Shown: positions 5,360 through 5,636 of the stretch, one piece after another
Numbering within the stretch: position 1 is the first letter of the stretch
Layout of the letters: each line of letters begins with the position of its first letter
Assembly (NCBI GenBank): GCA_947456315.1
Contig: CANGRU010000134.1
Coordinates: 1-5,636 of the forward strand
Direction: 5' to 3'
Source of the DNA: Beijerinckiaceae bacterium
GTDB taxonomy: Bacteria > Pseudomonadota > Alphaproteobacteria > Rhizobiales > Beijerinckiaceae
DNA length: 5,636 nucleotides
Position numbers and translations under genes: made by a program
The notes under the pieces: generated by a model
Database searches by the model: none
What the model was told of the DNA's origin: nothing
Seen by the model: the letters and a program-made list of their open reading frames with translations, nothing else

Positions 5360-5636
5360 GTGGCGACGTCTTCCCTGACAAAAAATGCGGATCTGCGCGA
5401 GGCGTCAAACCCAGCGCAGGGTGAAGGCTGGCTTGCTGCGCATGGTCTTGGCAAAAGCTATGGCGGCCGGCAGGTTGTTCAGGATGCCAGTCTAGCTGTT
5501 TGCCGTGGCGAGGCCGTGGGCCTGCTGGGTCCCAATGGCGCTGGCAAGACGACCGTATTTTATATGATCACGGGTTTGGTGCGTCCCGATAAGGGACGCA
5601 TCGATCTTGATGGGCATGCGGTGACGCAGCTCCCCA
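5360..5636 (+). CDS. lptB: LPS export ABC transporter ATP-binding protein LptB (3' end outside window)
   Basis: The first 92 codons of the ATPase that powers LPS extraction from the inner membrane as part of LptB2FG. The ABC nucleotide-binding domain begins at HGLGKSYGGRQVV (28-40), with the A-loop Tyr34; Walker A is GPNGAGKTT (57-65), followed by FYMITGLVRPDKGRI, a stretch typical of LptB. Q-loop, signature motif, Walker B and H-loop lie beyond the window. The only reasonable start in frame is the GTG at 5360, because an in-frame TGA lies at 5348-5350. It is 21 bases after the lptA stop and lacks a clear Shine-Dalgarno sequence. Compared with E. coli LptB this gives about 20 extra N-terminal residues, polar and poorly conserved in character. 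In related genomes lptB is commonly followed by rpoN, a hibernation factor gene and ptsN; whether that holds here cannot be seen. Confidence 0.95.
   Translation, partial: MATSSLTKNADLREASNPAQGEGWLAAHGLGKSYGGRQVVQDASLAVCRGEAVGLLGPNGAGKTTVFYMITGLVRPDKGRIDLDGHAVTQLP

Overview
The window looks chromosomal and alphaproteobacterial, most likely from the order Hyphomicrobiales (Rhizobiales). The basis is the gene order short RNase D - lptC - lptA - lptB, the style of the LptC/LptB N-termini, and the small XRE-type helix-turn-helix regulator typical of that group. Base composition is moderately GC-rich by eye. No genus is claimed. I see no rRNA, tRNA, CRISPR array, insertion sequence or phage gene, and coding density is high.

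Left part (1-2560, all + strand): the C-terminal part of a DUF1993-family protein, a RidA-family protein, a class II aldolase/adducin-family metalloenzyme and a zinc-ligand-less medium-chain reductase (quinone-reductase type). Gaps are 27, 71 and 62 bases. The two longer gaps each hold a GC-rich hairpin without a following T-run. This may be one metabolic transcription unit with internal processing or attenuation points, but no substrate can be named from the sequence.

Middle (2562-3376): a minus-strand regulator whose stop codon lies one base from the reductase stop. It joins an N-terminal XRE-type HTH to a C-terminal receiver domain, the reverse of the usual response-regulator order. The receiver keeps the phospho-acceptor Asp, Ser/Thr and Lys but has lost the paired acidic residues that bind magnesium. 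A plausible sigma70-type promoter for it, and an inverted heptamer around that promoter, lie in the 179-base divergent intergenic region.

Right part (3377-5636, + strand): a short RNase D-like 3'-5' exonuclease without an HRDC domain, followed by lptC, lptA and the start of lptB, cut off by the window end. LptC (inner-membrane bitopic), LptA (periplasmic) and LptB (cytoplasmic ATPase) belong to the Lpt bridge that carries lipopolysaccharide to the outer membrane, so the organism is a Gram-negative LPS producer. lptC and lptA overlap by four bases, a sign of translational coupling.

No clearly new defence or mobile system is visible. The items most worth a second look are the HTH-receiver fusion with an altered acidic pocket, and the class II aldolase homologue, in which two of the phosphate-contact positions known from fuculose-phosphate aldolase are histidine.
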